Below, piece after piece: positions 1-8,061 of a stretch of DNA of 64,000 bases (its first letter is position 1; each line of letters begins with the position of its first letter). Source of the DNA: Caldilineaceae bacterium (lineage in GTDB: Bacteria; Chloroflexota; Anaerolineae; Caldilineales; Caldilineaceae); the NCBI GenBank assembly GCA_958295845.1, contig OY282376.1, positions 4,043,022 through 4,107,021 of the forward strand, read 5' to 3'. Position numbers and translations under genes: made by a program. The notes under the pieces are model-generated. The model worked only from the letters and a program-made list of their open reading frames with translations. It was not told the DNA's origin and made no database searches.

Positions 1-61
1 GCATCACCTGCGCAACCATGCCGGTACCGATCAGCCCAATTTTGACTGGCTTGCTACCCAC
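1..61 (-). CDS. Gfo/Idh/MocA family oxidoreductase, N-terminal fragment
   Basis: Only the first 20 codons lie in the window; the gene runs off the left edge. From a GTG start the peptide contains the Rossmann fingerprint GLIGTGMVAQVM, the usual beginning of NAD(P)-dependent Gfo/Idh/MocA dehydrogenases. An AAAGGAG ribosome-binding site sits about 8 nt upstream. It lies 46 nt downstream of the PhyH gene ending at 108 and is probably the last visible member of the PIG-L/PhyH/PhyH run. Substrate cannot be assigned. Confidence 0.7.
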   Translation of the reverse strand, partial: MGSKPVKIGLIGTGMVAQVM

Positions 62-107
62 AGTTGGACTCCTTTGCCTGGCAAGACGGCAGGAGTTCCA
101 GCCTGCC

Positions 108-1331
108 TCAAAGGGTGGCTACAAAAGCCTCTACACTGAGTTCAGCCGGAACCTGATCAAAATAGTAGCGGGTCTCGTCACCCTGGAAGCCCGGCACCCA
201 CTGATCTTCCTCGTCCTGCAACAGATCGTCGACAAACTTGAAACGCGTCCACAGTATTTCGGCTTCCTGGTCGCTGAAGCGGTCGGCCAGGGGCTTTCCC
301 CACTGTAGAGTCATGGGATGAATATTCGTCGCCCACCCTTGTTCCTGCGCGGGTAGGCTGTCGAAGTCCGGACTCTTAAGATGATGAATGCGCTTAGCGC
401 TCTTGCTCAAAAAAATCGTCGAGAGCAACTCTCCCTTTTCGCCGCGGCCTCGGTGCAGACGCTCCAGAGCGGCCTTGTATGCAGTGCCGTCGCCGTCAAC
501 AACCGCCCGCAGCGCCTCTTCGATATGCTCGAACGTTTGGGAACTGCGTTCGTTCCAACGCTTGAATGCCGCCTGCGACGCAGGAGCCAGATGCTTAAGA
601 TAAGGAAGGTCCTTGTGCGTGGTGAACTCCGAAAAGCCGCCATGAATGGTACGCCGCATATTGGCGTTGTAGCGGCTGCCCCAGTGGAGCAATGGCAGGA
701 TATAGGCCACGCCGTCACCGGCCGCCAGATGAGTTTGGACCGCGCCGGGCACAGGCGTACGTGCATCGGAATTGAGCGCCGCGTTTTCCTCCGCCGTGTT
801 AAGACGCGCGTGGCTGCCGGGCACAACCCACAGAACGCTGTCGTCGTAAAGCGGCAGATTCCACTGCACATAGCGCGGCCCGTTCTCCAGGATGTCGTCT
901 GCATAGCCTTGCAGCGGCGCCGTGTGCGGCGGATAGAAGTCGCGGTGCCAGCCGCGATGACCGGCCGTCTCGTGGTCGCGTACCGGATTGCACATGACCA
1001 TCATATCGGTGACAGCCGCGTCCTCCACACCCAGCAAACGGCTGCTGACGCCCTGCGTGTTCTCGTGCAGCCAGATCTCGACTGCGCTGACCGTCTGCGC
1101 ATCGATCTGGCTGGCCAGGGCCGGCGTTCCCAGATTCAGGCGCGGCTGAGCGTGGGTCTCCCAGACGCCGCCGGGCGGGTCGTCCGGCCCCCGCTCCCGC
1201 GCCCAGATCTCTTTCTGCCGCTCCACGAGCGCCTCATGGGATCGCCGCAGGCCACCCAGATCCTGCGGCGGAATCACGCCCCGCAAGATCACATATCCAT
1301 CTTCCAGAAACTGATCGCGGCTGAATTCCAT
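108..1331 (-). CDS. phytanoyl-CoA dioxygenase (PhyH) family protein
   Basis: This is a probable Fe(II)/2-oxoglutarate-dependent oxygenase of the PhyH family, 407 aa from the chosen ATG. That ATG follows AGAGGGAA by about 5 nt; a 15-codon upstream extension lacks such a site. The N-terminus MEFSRDQFLEDGYVILRGVI is the standard PhyH opening. The metal ligands are visible as HRD (His129, Asp131) in GWHRDFYPPH, with the distal His about residue 216 in LLHWGSRYNANMRR. The arginines after it are candidates for 2-oxoglutarate binding. At 407 aa it is longer than the usual 250-300 aa, with an extra C-terminal helical region. It lies downstream of a second PhyH gene and a PIG-L deacetylase, which suggests hydroxylation of a small metabolite in the same pathway. 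Substrate unknown. Confidence 0.85.
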   Translation of the reverse strand: MEFSRDQFLEDGYVILRGVIPPQDLGGLRRSHEALVERQKEIWARERGPDDPPGGVWETHAQPRLNLGTPALASQIDAQTVSAVEIWLHENTQGVSSRLLGVEDAAVTDMMVMCNPVRDHETAGHRGWHRDFYPPHTAPLQGYADDILENGPRYVQWNLPLYDDSVLWVVPGSHARLNTAEENAALNSDARTPVPGAVQTHLAAGDGVAYILPLLHWGSRYNANMRRTIHGGFSEFTTHKDLPYLKHLAPASQAAFKRWNERSSQTFEHIEEALRAVVDGDGTAYKAALERLHRGRGEKGELLSTIFLSKSAKRIHHLKSPDFDSLPAQEQGWATNIHPMTLQWGKPLADRFSDQEAEILWTRFKFVDDLLQDEEDQWVPGFQGDETRYYFDQVPAELSVEAFVATL

Positions 1332-1418
1332 GGCTGTTCCCTCTTCACTTTCGTCCCAGGAAGCCGTTTCCCTCACTGAGCCTCATTCGAACGCGAATTC
1401 GATTTCCGACGCGACGGG

Positions 1419-2252
1419 CTAACCGATGACCCGGCAGGTGGCGTGCAGTCTACGTCCTCTCTCCGAAATATTGTCGAACTCCGCCCGTGTCATTTCAATT
1501 GGCACGCGCTGGCCGAACCAGGGCAGCGAGTAACAGATAACCAGTTCCGGCCGCACGTGATCCGAGCGGTTGGGCGTGCCGCGGTGCAGCGTACGCGGGT
1601 CCTGGATCCAGAGCGTACCTTTCTTCAGATTGAGACGACGCCGGGTGGGAAAATCCCCTGCCTCCAGGATCTCATCGTAGCGACTCTCCATCTCCGGATC
1701 GGCAAGATACTGCGTACATGGCAGAATCTCGAAACTGCCATTTTCTTTGTAAGTGTCGACCAGAGGGAACTTTACCCCGAAATGGGGGCAGACTTCCAGG
1801 CCGACGTGCGGCACCAATTTGGATATGCCCGCGTCACGGTGCCACCGCTGGAATTCGCTGCCCGGATAAGGGTTGTTGGAGTGATAGCAGGTGATTCGAT
1901 AGTCCTCAGTTCCCCAATAGCGGTCCAGAAAGTCCAGCAAGACTGGGTTCTCGTAGATCGCCGGGTCGGCAAAGGGCTGCTCCCAGGGGACGTAGACTGT
2001 GTAGCGGTTGACCACCTGCAGACGGCCTTCGAAGACAAGCCGATCATCGCTGCGTCCATGCAGTTCCACGCCGTTAGCCGGATCGCTGTGCGTACGCACC
2101 TCTTCCAGATAGGGCAGGAACGCCTCCCGAATGCGGTCGATCTTTTCGACCGGAATCAGCTCTTCAAAGAGTACATAGCCGTTGATACGCAGCTCTGCCA
2201 GCTTAAGATCGAGGTCATATTGGTTGGGCGAGGCCAAGATCATGTCCTCCAT
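1419..2252 (-). CDS. phytanoyl-CoA dioxygenase (PhyH) family protein
   Basis: A 277-aa non-heme iron 2-oxoglutarate oxygenase candidate of ordinary PhyH length. It opens with LAELRINGYVLFEELIP and carries the HxD facial-triad motif in RWHRDAGISK. The distal His and Arg are in LHRGTPNRSDHVRPELVICY, a typical H-G-T-x-N-R-S signature. The start is uncertain: ATG at 2252 has a weak upstream site, and a second in-frame ATG (2243) lies only 2 nt after GGAGG. It is only distantly similar to the neighbouring PhyH gene, so the pair is not a recent duplication. It lies about 80 nt downstream of the PIG-L gene, in probable co-transcription. Confidence 0.87.
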   Translation of the reverse strand: MEDMILASPNQYDLDLKLAELRINGYVLFEELIPVEKIDRIREAFLPYLEEVRTHSDPANGVELHGRSDDRLVFEGRLQVVNRYTVYVPWEQPFADPAIYENPVLLDFLDRYWGTEDYRITCYHSNNPYPGSEFQRWHRDAGISKLVPHVGLEVCPHFGVKFPLVDTYKENGSFEILPCTQYLADPEMESRYDEILEAGDFPTRRRLNLKKGTLWIQDPRTLHRGTPNRSDHVRPELVICYSLPWFGQRVPIEMTRAEFDNISERGRRLHATCRVIG

Positions 2253-2332
2253 TGGCGCGGAGATACAGTTAACAGTGGGGCTGCCAGGCCTGCATTCTGA
2301 ACTGGCACCGTTTGCCCCGGATCTAGGGGACT

Positions 2333-3196
2333 TCAGTCGACCGGCACCCTGTAGGATGTTTCTTCGATCTTCTCGTGGTCTGACGTCCGTGCGATCGCCA
2401 ATGCACGCTCGGTGACCGGGAGATAGTAGTGCGTTTCCGCGTTCATCGAGATAAAACCCTCCGCATAGGCAACCCCGCCCGACATCCCGAATGCGCCGTC
2501 GCTGGTCTCAATGCGCTTACGCGCGTAGGCGCCGCCGTAGCCCTGGCTGACCAGACAGTCCAAAGCAGCCAGCTTCTTTTCCACAACATCGGTGATGTCG
2601 ATAAAAACATCGTTATAGTACCCGCCCTCGGATTGCCAGACCTGTCGCGGAATCGCGGCCGCGCCAGTGCCGAAGAAGAAGACCTGGGCCGACTTGTGCG
2701 GTGGATTGGTGTCGCCGGGATCCACGCCGGATGCGAGAGACAGGGCATGCAGAACGATCTGCCCGGCGACGGCATGGGCGTTGGTCAGGCCGTCGCCCTC
2801 CTTGGGGAAGTGGGTCAGAACCAAGTCCGGCTTAAGCTGGCGCAAGAGCCGGGCCAGACGCCTAACCGCCTCGTCCGTGACGAGCAGAACCGCATCATCG
2901 GCGCCGAAAAAGTAGACGTCATCAACGCCCAACAGCTTGCAGGCCTCGCGCGCCTCTTCCGCCTTGACATCGGATCGCTCGGCCATCAACGACTGCAACT
3001 CATCGGCCTCCGGCACCTCACTGCGATGATGCATCTCATCGCTGATGACCTTATCATGAACACGCGCCCCGTGCGTGAGGACGACACAGCCAACATAGTC
3101 CCCGCGCGCGGCGTGATGCGCCATCGTACCGCCGGACTGATCGAAAATGTCGGCAGGATGCGCGCCGACGGACAGAATGCGTAGCGGCTCGGACAT
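2333..3196 (-). CDS. PIG-L family deacetylase
   Basis: A 287-aa LmbE/PIG-L family protein, a zinc-dependent family that removes N-acetyl groups from amino sugars and related compounds. The N-terminal motif is GAHPADIFDQSGGTMAHHA. It keeps the metal-binding His and an Asp, but the second Asp-Glu of the classical AHPDDE is replaced by ADIFD. The later region LTHFPKEGDGLTNAHA contains the candidate distal His. AGGAGG precedes the ATG by about 8 nt. It heads the PIG-L/PhyH/PhyH/Gfo-Idh run, which suggests modification of an N-acetylated sugar-like compound (inference). The variant motif leaves some doubt about catalytic details. Confidence 0.85.
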   Translation of the reverse strand: MSEPLRILSVGAHPADIFDQSGGTMAHHAARGDYVGCVVLTHGARVHDKVISDEMHHRSEVPEADELQSLMAERSDVKAEEAREACKLLGVDDVYFFGADDAVLLVTDEAVRRLARLLRQLKPDLVLTHFPKEGDGLTNAHAVAGQIVLHALSLASGVDPGDTNPPHKSAQVFFFGTGAAAIPRQVWQSEGGYYNDVFIDITDVVEKKLAALDCLVSQGYGGAYARKRIETSDGAFGMSGGVAYAEGFISMNAETHYYLPVTERALAIARTSDHEKIEETSYRVPVD

Positions 3197-3423
3197 GGTT
3201 CATGCCTCCTGATTGTTGAAAGAACTCAGTTCACCCCTAAGTATAGCCTACCATCCCCATGAAAAGTTAGGCCCAAAAAAGCAGCGAGTACATCCCAAAA
3301 TGGGCGTAAAATTCCTTTATCTCTTGGTAGCAACCTTACCCCGATCAGTTCCAGTTCCAATCTCCGCCAGACCCATCGGATTCTCTCTTTCCTCTCTCCT
3401 CTTCACTCTCTCCTTGCCTTTGA

Positions 3424-3516
3424 GCGTTCGGGCCTTCGGCCCTCCCTCTTGCAGGGGCTGCGCCCCCGCAACGCCCCGCCCTTACTAGCCACCGTGTGTA
3501 TTCTTCCCCAGCCATG
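3424..3516. repeat. dispersed GC-rich intergenic repeat, copy A
   Basis: The core reads GTTCGGGCCTTCGGCCCTCC, followed by a palindrome of the GGGGCTGCGCCCC type, CAACGCCCCGCCC, and CTAGCCACCGTG. Near-identical blocks occur at 27911-28022 and 52446-52570. Copies A and C also share a CT-rich tract just upstream and TGTCTAGAGCAA-type sequence downstream. Both palindromes could form hairpins in RNA or single-stranded DNA. Confidence 0.8.
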
Positions 3517-3606
3517 TGTCTAGAGCAAGGTGTCTAGCCAACAGTGTCTAGCCAACAGTGTCTAGCCAACAGTGTCTAGCCAACAGTGTCTAGCCAACAG
3601 TGTCTA
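3517..3606. repeat. 14-bp tandem repeat array
   Basis: Five perfect head-to-tail copies of TGTCTAGCCAACAG occupy 3531-3600. One degenerate copy precedes them (TGTCTAGAGCAAGG, 3517-3530) and a partial TGTCTA follows. The unit contains CTAG. Single or degraded units occur after the other two copies of the adjacent GC-rich repeat (near 28009 and 52547), so the array appears to be a local expansion of a module of that element. There are no spacers, so it is not a CRISPR array. Confidence 0.9.
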
Positions 3607-3702
3607 CGCCCCAGATACTGTCTCGTGCCACGACCCGCTAGCCACTGCAGTTTGCTGCGCCCCCGCCAGACGCCCACCCCCGTCTTCCGCGTCAAAGGTC
3701 CT

Positions 3703-3727
3703 GTAGGGGCAGGCCTTGTGCCTGCCC
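3703..3727. repeat. GGGGCAGGC inverted repeat, copy 1
   Basis: GTAGGGGCAGGCCTTGTG followed by CCTGCCC forms a short hairpin (GGGCAGGC paired with GCCTGCCC). Close relatives are at 31627-31652, 52585-52609 and 52657-52681, all intergenic, so this is a small dispersed palindromic repeat family. Confidence 0.7.
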
Positions 3728-4034
3728 TATGCCCTTCCAACAGCCGGAACACAATATCACCCACCGTCGCCGCATTTCCACGCCTGACCCATTCGCGCCG
3801 AAACTACGATGCACCCAAAGCGGCGGACTCGCCGGTTAAGCCTTCGCCGCCCCAAGTGTGACGGTACCGCTGGCGCCATACACAGGAGACCACTTTCACG
3901 ATAAACGGGGTACAGGCTCAGCGACTGTCGTTGGTCACGCCGAATTGAGGCAGGGAATATTGTGGAGGTCCGCCGGTGGCAGGAGGGTATCGCCGTCCCC
4001 TATGTGGGACGAGGGGCAACACTGACCAACGGTT

Positions 4035-5561
4035 TCAGATTGGCCAGACCGCGTCCATCTCCCAAGCCTCCAGCGAGTGAAGGGTTGCACTGCCGCCCAG
4101 CGCAAAGACCTGCACGCCCACGCTGTCTGGCCGCGCCGGATAAATGCGCTTTCCCAGGTAATGACCGTCCCCGGCAAAGACCTCGACCACGCTGCGGTCG
4201 ACGAAAACGCGCAGCTCGATTGACTGGCCGTAAGTGTGCCTTACGGTACAGCGTTGCGATTCCCGGTTCTTGACCCCCTGACTGACACTCGAGCGTGTAA
4301 CGTCCAGGACCAGCAACCGGTCGGGGCTCAATCTTTCCTGTGGCTGCGTTGAGTCATTGGGATTGACATTGAAGCGGACCATCGTCTGCTCAGCGCCGTC
4401 CGGCGAACAGCATACGCTCAGACCGAACTCCTCGGCGCTTTCCCAACTGAATACCGCCCGAATCTCCAACCGGTTGCCTCGCACGCTGTCAAGCGTGACC
4501 GTCGAATCGCCCGCCAGGCGAATATCGGAAAATTTCACAGGGTTGCGGCGCAACGCCTCCAACTCCTCTACCGGGTTCAGGAGTAATTCGCCCTTCTCAC
4601 CCATCGAGAGCGCCATCGGCAGAGCCATGATCCCCGACCAGCCCGATGCCCGCTGGATGTAGCCGTAACGACCTTCGGACAGCCGTCCAAACATAACGCG
4701 GCGGCCATTACCGTCCAGCAGCGTCTGGCACTCGTTCAGAATACCTGTCCTGTTGGAGAAATTCGTCTCGCCGTAGGCCTGTCTCCCGTGCCGCGTGGGG
4801 GTGAATCTCTGGTTCGCATAAGTCCCGGTATAGTATTGAGCCCCCCGATTGTGGCTGGCGAACAGCAGAACATGCCTGTCGCCCAACGGGAAAAAGTCCG
4901 GAACAGCGCAGTCCTCGCCGATTTCAGTGTGATCGCCGCCTTCATAAAGGGTGTGCAGGTACTCCCACCGCGTCAGATCTTTCGAACTGAACAGGAAGGC
5001 CCGGTCCGGCTCAAGACCGTCGAATGCCTCCTGGCTGCTGTTCCCGGTCAACGCAAAATAGGTATCGCCCTCGATCCACGCGCACGGGGCCCCGTCCACC
5101 TTGTATGCGTCTTCAGGGCCCGGCGACGGGATGACAGGGTTCGCTGGATGCTTTTCCCATTCGACCAGCAGCTCATCTTGGCTGGTCGCGATACAGATCC
5201 CGCCCGGCACGCCATGGTAGATGATGGTCGGCACGCCGTCCATGTTGACGAAGGCGGTACCACTGTAGCAGCCATCCTGGTCGAAGGGGTCTTCCGGCGC
5301 CAGCGCGATCGGCAGGTCCTGCCAGTGCACGAGGTCCTCGCTGACCGCATGGCCCCAGTGGATCGTTCCCGTCGCCCCGCCATGGTAGGCGCCATAGGGG
5401 TTGTGCTGGTAGAACAGGTGATACCTGCCCTGCCAGAAGATCGTCCCATTCGGGTCATTCAGCCAGCGGTGCGGGGCCAGGAAGTGGTAGGCGGGGCGAT
5501 ACGGATCGGACGCCAGTCCCAGACGGTTCAATTCTGCGGAAGTCGCGCCGGTTTCGGTCAA
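4035..5561 (-). CDS. glycoside hydrolase family 32 (beta-fructosidase/sucrase-like)
   Basis: A 508-aa GH32 enzyme expected to cleave beta-fructofuranosides such as sucrose, levan or inulin oligomers. The nucleophile motif WLNDPNG (Asp about 36) and the FxQxxP-like FYQHNPYG are intact, and CYSGTAF matches the conserved SGS/T block. The usual RDP motif is replaced by KVDGAP (about 155-159). The usual EC motif appears as EDCAVPDFF (Glu about 216), so the acid/base assignment is less certain. I chose a TTG start because AAAGGAG lies 8 nt upstream; an in-frame extension to 5738 has no family similarity. The C-terminal beta-sandwich (about 370-508) ends in RVFVDRSVVEVFAGDG, typical of GH32. No signal peptide is seen, so it probably acts in the cytoplasm on imported sugar. 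Confidence 0.88.
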   Translation of the reverse strand: MTETGATSAELNRLGLASDPYRPAYHFLAPHRWLNDPNGTIFWQGRYHLFYQHNPYGAYHGGATGTIHWGHAVSEDLVHWQDLPIALAPEDPFDQDGCYSGTAFVNMDGVPTIIYHGVPGGICIATSQDELLVEWEKHPANPVIPSPGPEDAYKVDGAPCAWIEGDTYFALTGNSSQEAFDGLEPDRAFLFSSKDLTRWEYLHTLYEGGDHTEIGEDCAVPDFFPLGDRHVLLFASHNRGAQYYTGTYANQRFTPTRHGRQAYGETNFSNRTGILNECQTLLDGNGRRVMFGRLSEGRYGYIQRASGWSGIMALPMALSMGEKGELLLNPVEELEALRRNPVKFSDIRLAGDSTVTLDSVRGNRLEIRAVFSWESAEEFGLSVCCSPDGAEQTMVRFNVNPNDSTQPQERLSPDRLLVLDVTRSSVSQGVKNRESQRCTVRHTYGQSIELRVFVDRSVVEVFAGDGHYLGKRIYPARPDSVGVQVFALGGSATLHSLEAWEMDAVWPI

Positions 5562-5762
5562 GAGTACAGCTCCTTTCGCGGCTGAAATCGCTGTTGATCC
5601 CAGCGCTTGCGACAGTGAGCCGGGCGAGCAGAGGGCCGCGAGGCTTGCGAGCTCACCCATCGGAATGCTCCCAACACGCCGTCCCATTAAACCAAACCCC
5701 ATCGGGACGAAATGGATCATCGGCTCCTGATTCAGCACTGGCGGGGCCGCCGCGATCGCAGA

Positions 5763-6890
5763 TCAGGCCTCAGAGGCCGTGTCGAACCGCCCCAACCGGA
5801 ACTGCTCGATGGGGTATTGGGTCGCCCCGTCCGCGGCCAGGTCGGCCAGGATCTTCCCCATCAGAGGCGAGAACTTGAATCCATGGCCGGAGAATCCGGC
5901 CGCGACAATGACATTTGGGTTCTGGGGGTGTGGGCCGATCAGAAAATCTTTATCGGGCGTTACGGTATACATGCAGGTCGCGCCCTGGAGGTAGGAGAAG
6001 CCAATGTCAGGCAGAATGGATTCGACCCATTGGTGCAGCTGGTCACGCTTGCCCAGGTCCAGAGTTCGATCGACTTCGGTGGCGGATGTTTCCGGGCCGA
6101 GCCCATCATCTGCGGTTTTCAGGCCCGGACCAAAGTCGGGAAAGCCGTAGAACTCGGTGTCGACGTCGCCAAAGACCGGCAACTCTCCAGGCCTGTAGGA
6201 AGCGCGTTGTTTCGGCAGGAAGTAGAACTCCTGCTGCCGTGTCACACACAAGGGAAGGGCAAGCTCCTGCAAGACCTGGGGCGCAAAAGGGCCCGGCGAA
6301 ATGATTAGCCGTTCGCAGCGGATTTCGCCGGCCGAGGTGTGAATGACCGGGGCATCATGGGAAAGATCGATGCGTTGGACACTGGTCTCCTGATGGATGG
6401 TTGCGCCATGCCGCTCGGCCTGCTCCAGGTGGGCCAGGACACAGAGGCCGACATTCAACAATCCAGCTTGGGACGTGAAGCAGGCCGCGGTATCCTCGGG
6501 AAGGCGAAGTGGGGGAAAGCGGGCAGCCGCTTCCTGTGCTGTCAGCTGTTCGATAGGTCTCTTCAGGGCCTCCATCACGCCAATGGACTTCTGGATGACT
6601 TCATTGCCTGGGCGTGCAAAATAAAGCAGACCGGTGAATCGCATGAGCGTCTCACGCGAGAGTGAGTCCAGTTCCTGCCAGAGAGGAATGGCCGCTTCCG
6701 CAAGTTCTACGTAAAGGGGATCGTAGTAGATGTCGCGGAAGATTCTGGAGAAACCGTGTGAACTGCCCAGGGCATGGCCGATTTTGAACTGTTCGATGCC
6801 AACAGCAGCGACGCCCCGGCGGGCAAGGTGATACAGGGCCGCACTTCCCATAGCGCCTAGTCCAACAACTACAATTTTAGCGTTTTGCAT
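5763..6890 (-). CDS. FAD-dependent oxidase, monomeric sarcosine oxidase/N-methyltryptophan oxidase type
   Basis: A 375-aa flavoprotein of the DAO/MSOX family, which oxidises N-methyl or secondary amino acids and releases hydrogen peroxide. The N-terminal dinucleotide-binding motif is VVGLGAMGSAALYHLARRG, followed by the acidic ribose-binding residue in GIEQF. Near the C-terminus CMYTVTPDKDFLIGPHP contains the Cys that carries covalent FAD in monomeric sarcosine oxidase, followed by AAGFSGHGFKFSP, also characteristic. Length matches MSOX (about 385 aa). The gene lies about 200 nt upstream of the GH32 gene on the same strand. The exact amine substrate is not determined. Confidence 0.9.
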   Translation of the reverse strand: MQNAKIVVVGLGAMGSAALYHLARRGVAAVGIEQFKIGHALGSSHGFSRIFRDIYYDPLYVELAEAAIPLWQELDSLSRETLMRFTGLLYFARPGNEVIQKSIGVMEALKRPIEQLTAQEAAARFPPLRLPEDTAACFTSQAGLLNVGLCVLAHLEQAERHGATIHQETSVQRIDLSHDAPVIHTSAGEIRCERLIISPGPFAPQVLQELALPLCVTRQQEFYFLPKQRASYRPGELPVFGDVDTEFYGFPDFGPGLKTADDGLGPETSATEVDRTLDLGKRDQLHQWVESILPDIGFSYLQGATCMYTVTPDKDFLIGPHPQNPNVIVAAGFSGHGFKFSPLMGKILADLAADGATQYPIEQFRLGRFDTASEA

Positions 6891-7105
6891 GATGCCTTGA
6901 GCTCACAAAAAGTGTGGTATAGAGTGGTATCTTGGGTATTTGGAACTGGATCAACTACGAGAGATTTGGTCTGCATTATAAGCAGTAGGCGGCGCCGTTC
7001 CAAGTGGAAATAATTTGATTTCTGGTCGGATTACGACTACCGTCTAACCAGAATCTTCATCGCCTGGCCCGCGCGGTCGTTTCCTGGAGCGGCTCTTCGC
7101 CCTTT

Positions 7106-8050
7106 CTACTTGTCGATACCCAACATCCGGCGCGTCTCTTCAATGGTTGCGACGCCCCGACCCAGATCGTTGGCAATGCGCGCGATCCGCTCCACCATCT
7201 GTGCATTGCTCTGCGCCAGCTCCTCGCGCTGGTAGTGGATACAGTCCTCCAACCCTGTGCGCACATGACCCCCTAGCAGCATCGCCATTACATTCACCTG
7301 AAGCTCCTCAAGTCCAAGCGCGCACGTCTGGAAGAGGGAGTCCTCCGGCAGGTTGCGCACCATGTACAGAAAACTGTCCATGCTCGTGTTGATGCCGCTC
7401 TCCTGCCCAAAGACCAGTTGCAGGAAGTAAGGTTTATCCAGCGCGTCCCGTAGGATAAGATAGTCCAGAATGTCCAGGTGCCCTGGGTGGTAGAGGAACA
7501 CCTGGGGCTTGATGCCGCGCTCGCGCAGACGATGGGCGGTGCGCTCAGAGTCGTCAAAAGTGGCAACCGCAACCTTGCTCGGCCCACTGTCGCCGCCCGT
7601 GTAGGCCGCGCCGCCGCGAAAGGTCATCGGGCCGGGGTTGAAGGCCATGATATCCGGTCCCGCCTCGATCGGCGCAGACTTGTAATGGTGCGCCGTACCC
7701 ACAAAATCGCTGCCCTCTGTCATCAGATCCGCGAACCCTTGCGAGTTGTCCACCAGGATCTGCGGCGCCTTCGAGCGCATCAGATCATTGATTTCGCGAT
7801 AACGGTCCGCCTCGTGCGACGACTGCGTCGGGTCCTCAGCCTGACGGGCGTGGATGTGGATGATGGTTGCCCCGGCCGCGAAGACCTCCGCCGCAGCATC
7901 GGCCTGCTCTTCAGCCGTTACCGGCACCGCCGGATTCTCGCTCTTCTGGTGCCCGCCCGTCACAACCGCGCTGATGATCACCGGCGGCATGCCCTCGCTG
8001 ACCCGCCTGACATACTCGCGCTGGTTCGTGTAATCCCAGGTGAAGTCCAT
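7106..8050 (-). CDS. 3-keto-5-aminohexanoate cleavage protein (BKACE, former DUF849)
   Basis: A 314-aa beta-keto acid cleavage enzyme. The family is zinc-dependent and condenses a beta-keto acid with acetyl-CoA to give acetoacetate and a CoA ester. Visible family features are VIISAVVTGG, the metal-binding HIHAR near residue 60, and the LVFGQESGINTS region. The ATG at 8050 was chosen because GAGGAG lies about 7 nt upstream; a GTG two codons earlier lacks room for a ribosome-binding site. It begins 11 nt after the zinc alcohol dehydrogenase stop, so the two are almost certainly co-transcribed. Together they suggest alcohol/keto-acid oxidation followed by C-C cleavage. Confidence 0.9.
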   Translation of the reverse strand: MDFTWDYTNQREYVRRVSEGMPPVIISAVVTGGHQKSENPAVPVTAEEQADAAAEVFAAGATIIHIHARQAEDPTQSSHEADRYREINDLMRSKAPQILVDNSQGFADLMTEGSDFVGTAHHYKSAPIEAGPDIMAFNPGPMTFRGGAAYTGGDSGPSKVAVATFDDSERTAHRLRERGIKPQVFLYHPGHLDILDYLILRDALDKPYFLQLVFGQESGINTSMDSFLYMVRNLPEDSLFQTCALGLEELQVNVMAMLLGGHVRTGLEDCIHYQREELAQSNAQMVERIARIANDLGRGVATIEETRRMLGIDK

Positions 8051-8061
8051 GCACACGCTCC

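Larger units (their letters stand above)
3197..4034. other. 838-bp intergenic region rich in repeats
   Basis: I see no convincing gene here. From left to right it holds a pyrimidine-rich tract (about 3380-3420), a GC-rich element with two short palindromes (3424-3500), a 14-bp tandem array (3517-3606) and a GGGGCAGGC inverted repeat (3703-3727). The rest is unstructured to the eye. It separates the PIG-L/PhyH run from the GH32 gene and probably contains the promoter of the PIG-L gene. Confidence 0.7.

Noticed and set aside
381..1379. Long plus-strand frame (332 codons) opposite the PhyH gene
   Set aside because: It is the antisense shadow of a well-supported PhyH gene in GC-rich DNA, with no family motif.
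3517..3606. CRISPR-like short repeat array
   Set aside because: Units are 14 bp, directly abutting, without spacers, and no cas genes are nearby.
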